From contig NZ_CP095487.1 of the NCBI RefSeq assembly GCF_023028345.1, positions 3,038,001 through 3,102,000 on the forward strand: a stretch of DNA of 64,000 nt. Reading direction: 5' to 3'. Below the pieces are notes generated by a model, which was not told the origin of the DNA, ran no database searches, and saw only the letters and a program-made list of their open reading frames with translations. Position 1 is the first letter of the stretch. Every line of letters starts with the position of its first letter. The stretch is from Halorientalis marina (GTDB lineage: Archaea; Halobacteriota; Halobacteria; Halobacteriales; Haloarculaceae). Position numbers and translations under genes: made by a program. Below are positions 61,858 to 64,000 of the stretch, piece after piece.

Positions 61858-62526
61858 ATGCGACGACGCGCCCTCCTCGCGGCGTTCGGGAGCACGACCG
61901 CCCTGACCGCCGGCTGTCTGAACCGCGGCGGCGGCGAGCCGACAGCCGACACGACGGCCACCGACGATCCGACAGCGACGCCCACCGATACGACGGAGCC
62001 GACCGACGAACCGACGGACGGTCCCGGCGGCACCCCTCGGGACCCGCTCTCGGGGGTTCCGTGTCCGTCCTTCGCGGAGGGTGTCGACCGGACGGTGTGC
62101 TGGCCCCACGGCGACCTGTCCGACGAGCCGCTCTATCTCGATGCGTCGTCGGTCGTTTTCGAGCCGACGGCGGACGACGGGGAGGTAGCCTCGCTCGAGT
62201 TCGTCCTGCACAACGGGTCGGAACAGTCCTTCGGGCTGAACCCCCACGACTGGGCGATCTGGCGCCGGACCGAGGACGACTGGTCGTTCGTTGCACCCGA
62301 GGAACACGTCGAACCGTGGTACACCGTCGAGTCCGGCGAGACCTACACGTGGCGGCTGACGGTTCAGCAACACCCGGCGCCGATGAGCGGGGACACGCTG
62401 GCGGTCGTCCAGGACCTCGCCGACGGCGTCTACGCGTTTCAGGTCACGGGCGCGTACGGAGACGGACCGAACGACGGCACGCAGGTCGAGTGTATCGCGC
62501 TGTTCGCGGTGCGTCGGCAGGAGTGA
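61858..62526 (+). CDS. Predicted haloarchaeal lipoprotein, function unknown
   Basis: 222 residues from the ATG at 61858. The N-terminus MRRRALLAAFGSTTALTAGCLNRGG has an RR motif and lipobox TAGC, so Tat export and lipid anchoring are likely. A Thr/Asp/Pro linker (about 30-60) suits O-glycosylation. The core includes SVVFEPTADDGEVASLEFVLHNGSEQSFGLNPHDWAIWRR, YTVESGETYTWRLTVQ and DLADGVYAFQVTGAYGDG, a beta-sandwich type often found in haloarchaeal surface lipoproteins. A TATA-like GTGTTTAGG is about 30 nt upstream. Function unknown. Confidence 0.8.
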   Translation: MRRRALLAAFGSTTALTAGCLNRGGGEPTADTTATDDPTATPTDTTEPTDEPTDGPGGTPRDPLSGVPCPSFAEGVDRTVCWPHGDLSDEPLYLDASSVVFEPTADDGEVASLEFVLHNGSEQSFGLNPHDWAIWRRTEDDWSFVAPEEHVEPWYTVESGETYTWRLTVQQHPAPMSGDTLAVVQDLADGVYAFQVTGAYGDGPNDGTQVECIALFAVRRQE

Positions 62527-62543
62527 CTGACGCTCCGCGACCG

Positions 62544-64000
62544 TCAGTCGTCGGCAGGGTCGACGGTCGCGTCGATTGTCGGGGTCCGTCCCGAACTGCC
62601 GCCCGAAACGGTGAGGTCGTCCAACAGCGACCGGAGCGAGGCGGACTCCTCCGAGAGCGTCTCGACGGTCTCGGTGACCTCGGCGGTGGCGGCGGTCTGC
62701 TCCTCGGCGGAGGCCGAGACGGACTGTGCCTCGGCGGCGGTCTCGTCGCTGATGTCCGCGACCTCGTCGATGGTGGTCACGACCTCCTGGGTCATCTCGG
62801 CCTGGCGGTCGGTAGCGTCGTCGATCTCGCGCATCCCGGCGTCGACGTCCTCGATGGCGTCGACGACGGCTGCGAGCGCGTCGAGGGCCTCTTCGACGGT
62901 GTCGGCGCCGCGTTCGACGCTCGTTTCCATTGCCTCCATCTCGTCGACGGCCGACCCGGCCTGTTCGCGCATCTCGTCGATCACGTCCTCGACCTGGTCG
63001 GTCGCGTCCTGGGTCTCCTCGGCGAGACTCTTGACTTCCTGTGCGACGACGGCGAACCCCTCGCCGGCCTCACCGGCGCGTGCGGCCTCGATAGAGGCGT
63101 TGAGCGCGAGCGTGTTGGTCTGCTCCGCGATCCCGTCGATGAGGTCGACGATATCGCCGACCCGCTCGATCCGGTCGTCGAGCGTCTCGACCTCCGTCGC
63201 GGCCGAGCCCGCGTTCTCGCGGATGGACTCGATCTCGTCGACGGCAGTCTCGGAGGCGACACGGGCCGATTCGCCGGTGTCGGCCGCCTCCGCGGCGGTA
63301 TCGGCTACCTCGGTCGCTGAGGAGGCGATCTCCTCGATGGTCGCGGAGAGTTCGTTCATCCGGTCGGCAGCCTCCGTGACCTGCTCGCGCTGGTCCTCGG
63401 CACCGCTGGCGATCTCCTCCATCGAACTGCTCACGTCGTCGCTGGCCGCCCGAATCTCGTCGCCGCTGGCTGCGGCGTCCTCGCTGACCGACGAGACCGT
63501 CTCCGCGAAGGTCTTGACCTCCTCGAGGGTCGCACACAGCGAGTCGAGCATCCCGTTGAACGCCGCCGCGATGTCGGCCATGGCCTCGTTGTCCGCGTCG
63601 GTGTCGAGCCGCCGGGTCAGGTCGCCGTCGGCCACGGCGTGCATCACGTCGCCGTACTCGCGAGCCCGCGTCCGCAACCGCTCGGCGATGGCCTCGGCCT
63701 CCTGCTTCGCGGCTTCGGCCTCCTCGAGCGCGTCCTCCGCTCGTTTCTGCTCGCGTTCGGCCTGTTCGCGGGCTTCTTCTGCCTCCGTGATCCGCTCGTC
63801 GAGGCTGCCTGCGAGTTCCTCGGTCCCGCGGTAGACATCGTCTATTTCGTCGGTCCGCTGCGCGTCGATCCGCACGTCGTACTCGCCGTCGGCGATGGCG
63901 GCGTTCGCCTGTTCGAGGTTCTTGATGATGAGATACATCTCACCGTAGATGAAGCCGCCCACGCCGAGCGTCATCACGAGCAGCGCCGCGGCCATGAGTG
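62544..64000 (-). CDS. Methyl-accepting chemotaxis protein, 5' end cut by the window
   Basis: About 485 residues of the C-terminal part are visible; the gene continues beyond 64000, and an ATG at 63995 is probably internal. The visible part begins with a membrane helix (about 1-22), then HAMP-like segments, a charged coiled coil and the MCP signalling domain. The hairpin tip is [48 protein letters not shown], the conserved contact site for CheA and CheW. Glu/Gln/Ala-rich helices on both sides carry methylation sites. The ligand-binding part cannot be seen. It converges on the lipoprotein gene. Confidence 0.93.
   Translation of the reverse strand, partial: LMAAALLVMTLGVGGFIYGEMYLIIKNLEQANAAIADGEYDVRIDAQRTDEIDDVYRGTEELAGSLDERITEAEEAREQAEREQKRAEDALEEAEAAKQEAEAIAERLRTRAREYGDVMHAVADGDLTRRLDTDADNEAMADIAAAFNGMLDSLCATLEEVKTFAETVSSVSEDAAASGDEIRAASDDVSSSMEEIASGAEDQREQVTEAADRMNELSATIEEIASSATEVADTAAEAADTGESARVASETAVDEIESIRENAGSAATEVETLDDRIERVGDIVDLIDGIAEQTNTLALNASIEAARAGEAGEGFAVVAQEVKSLAEETQDATDQVEDVIDEMREQAGSAVDEMEAMETSVERGADTVEEALDALAAVVDAIEDVDAGMREIDDATDRQAEMTQEVVTTIDEVADISDETAAEAQSVSASAEEQTAATAEVTETVETLSEESASLRSLLDDLTVSGGSSGRTPTIDATVDPADD

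Noticed and set aside
1-64000. CRISPR array, insertion sequence or complete prophage
   Set aside because: No regularly spaced repeats, transposase, integrase or phage structural genes were found. The three hairpin elements are not spaced as an array.

Overview
The window is a GC-rich, densely coding stretch of a haloarchaeal (class Halobacteria) chromosome. Evidence: an archaeal S10/spc ribosomal operon that includes L32e, L19e, S4e and the RNase P subunit Rpp29; archaeal DnaG, TFS, Cbf5 and cytidylate kinase; strongly acidic proteins; twin-arginine lipoproteins; Bat-type HTH_10 and HTR-like proteins; and many leaderless promoters, with a TATA-like box about 25-30 nt before the start codon. 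I cannot place it to genus.

Layout. 1-9.5 kb: end of a DUF92 membrane protein, a GNAT acetyltransferase, dnaG, a CsaA-like tRNA-binding protein, a DUF3311/sodium-solute-symporter pair, an HFX_2341-type regulator, a DUF1405 membrane protein, pdxS, a DCC thiol protein and an MscS channel. 9.5-16.5 kb: an SCP2 protein, a large membrane protein built from three repeats, homoserine kinase, an alpha/beta hydrolase, a lipoprotein, an MTH1187-type protein and cmk. 16.5-20.4 kb: a WHy/PKD surface protein, cbf5 and tRNA-Pro(GGG). The tRNA is followed by a small degraded region and one strikingly AT-rich gene, probably the remnant of an integrated element. 20.5-29 kb: an AAA ATPase, a nuoCD fusion without its usual operon, an HTH_10 regulator, small membrane proteins, ilvD and a beta-RFAP-synthase-like GHMP protein. 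29-35 kb: an HTR-like RecA-fold protein lacking the Walker A lysine, a coiled-coil/zinc protein with an acidic partner, a histidine kinase, TFS, the DUF106 (EMC3/Oxa1-like) protein and adk. 35-42.6 kb: two TrkH subunits, TrkA, a universal stress protein and an amino-acid permease carrying universal-stress domains. 42.8-57.4 kb: the S10/spc operon on the minus strand, from a SPOUT methyltransferase and L3 down to SecY. 57.4-64 kb: an ASRT-family protein, tRNA-Gly(GCC), a SHOCT membrane protein, lipoproteins, an FAD oxidoreductase, an enoyl-CoA hydratase and most of a methyl-accepting chemotaxis protein cut by the window edge.

How it fits together. Translation and secretion genes dominate. The tail often found after secY in archaea (adk, DUF106, cmk, cbf5) is present but split into two pairs by transport, signalling and metabolic genes. 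Transport and osmotic functions (TrkH/TrkA, MscS, SSF, APC-Usp) suit a salt-in lifestyle.

Most unusual items: the three-repeat membrane protein with a nested inverted repeat in its promoter region; a multi-hairpin intergenic element present three times, twice just after tRNA genes; a duplicated helix-hairpin-helix segment in L32e; an ASRT gene whose conserved N-terminus has no ATG or GTG start but a well-placed CTG; and a possible 25-codon leader ORF overlapping the uspA start.
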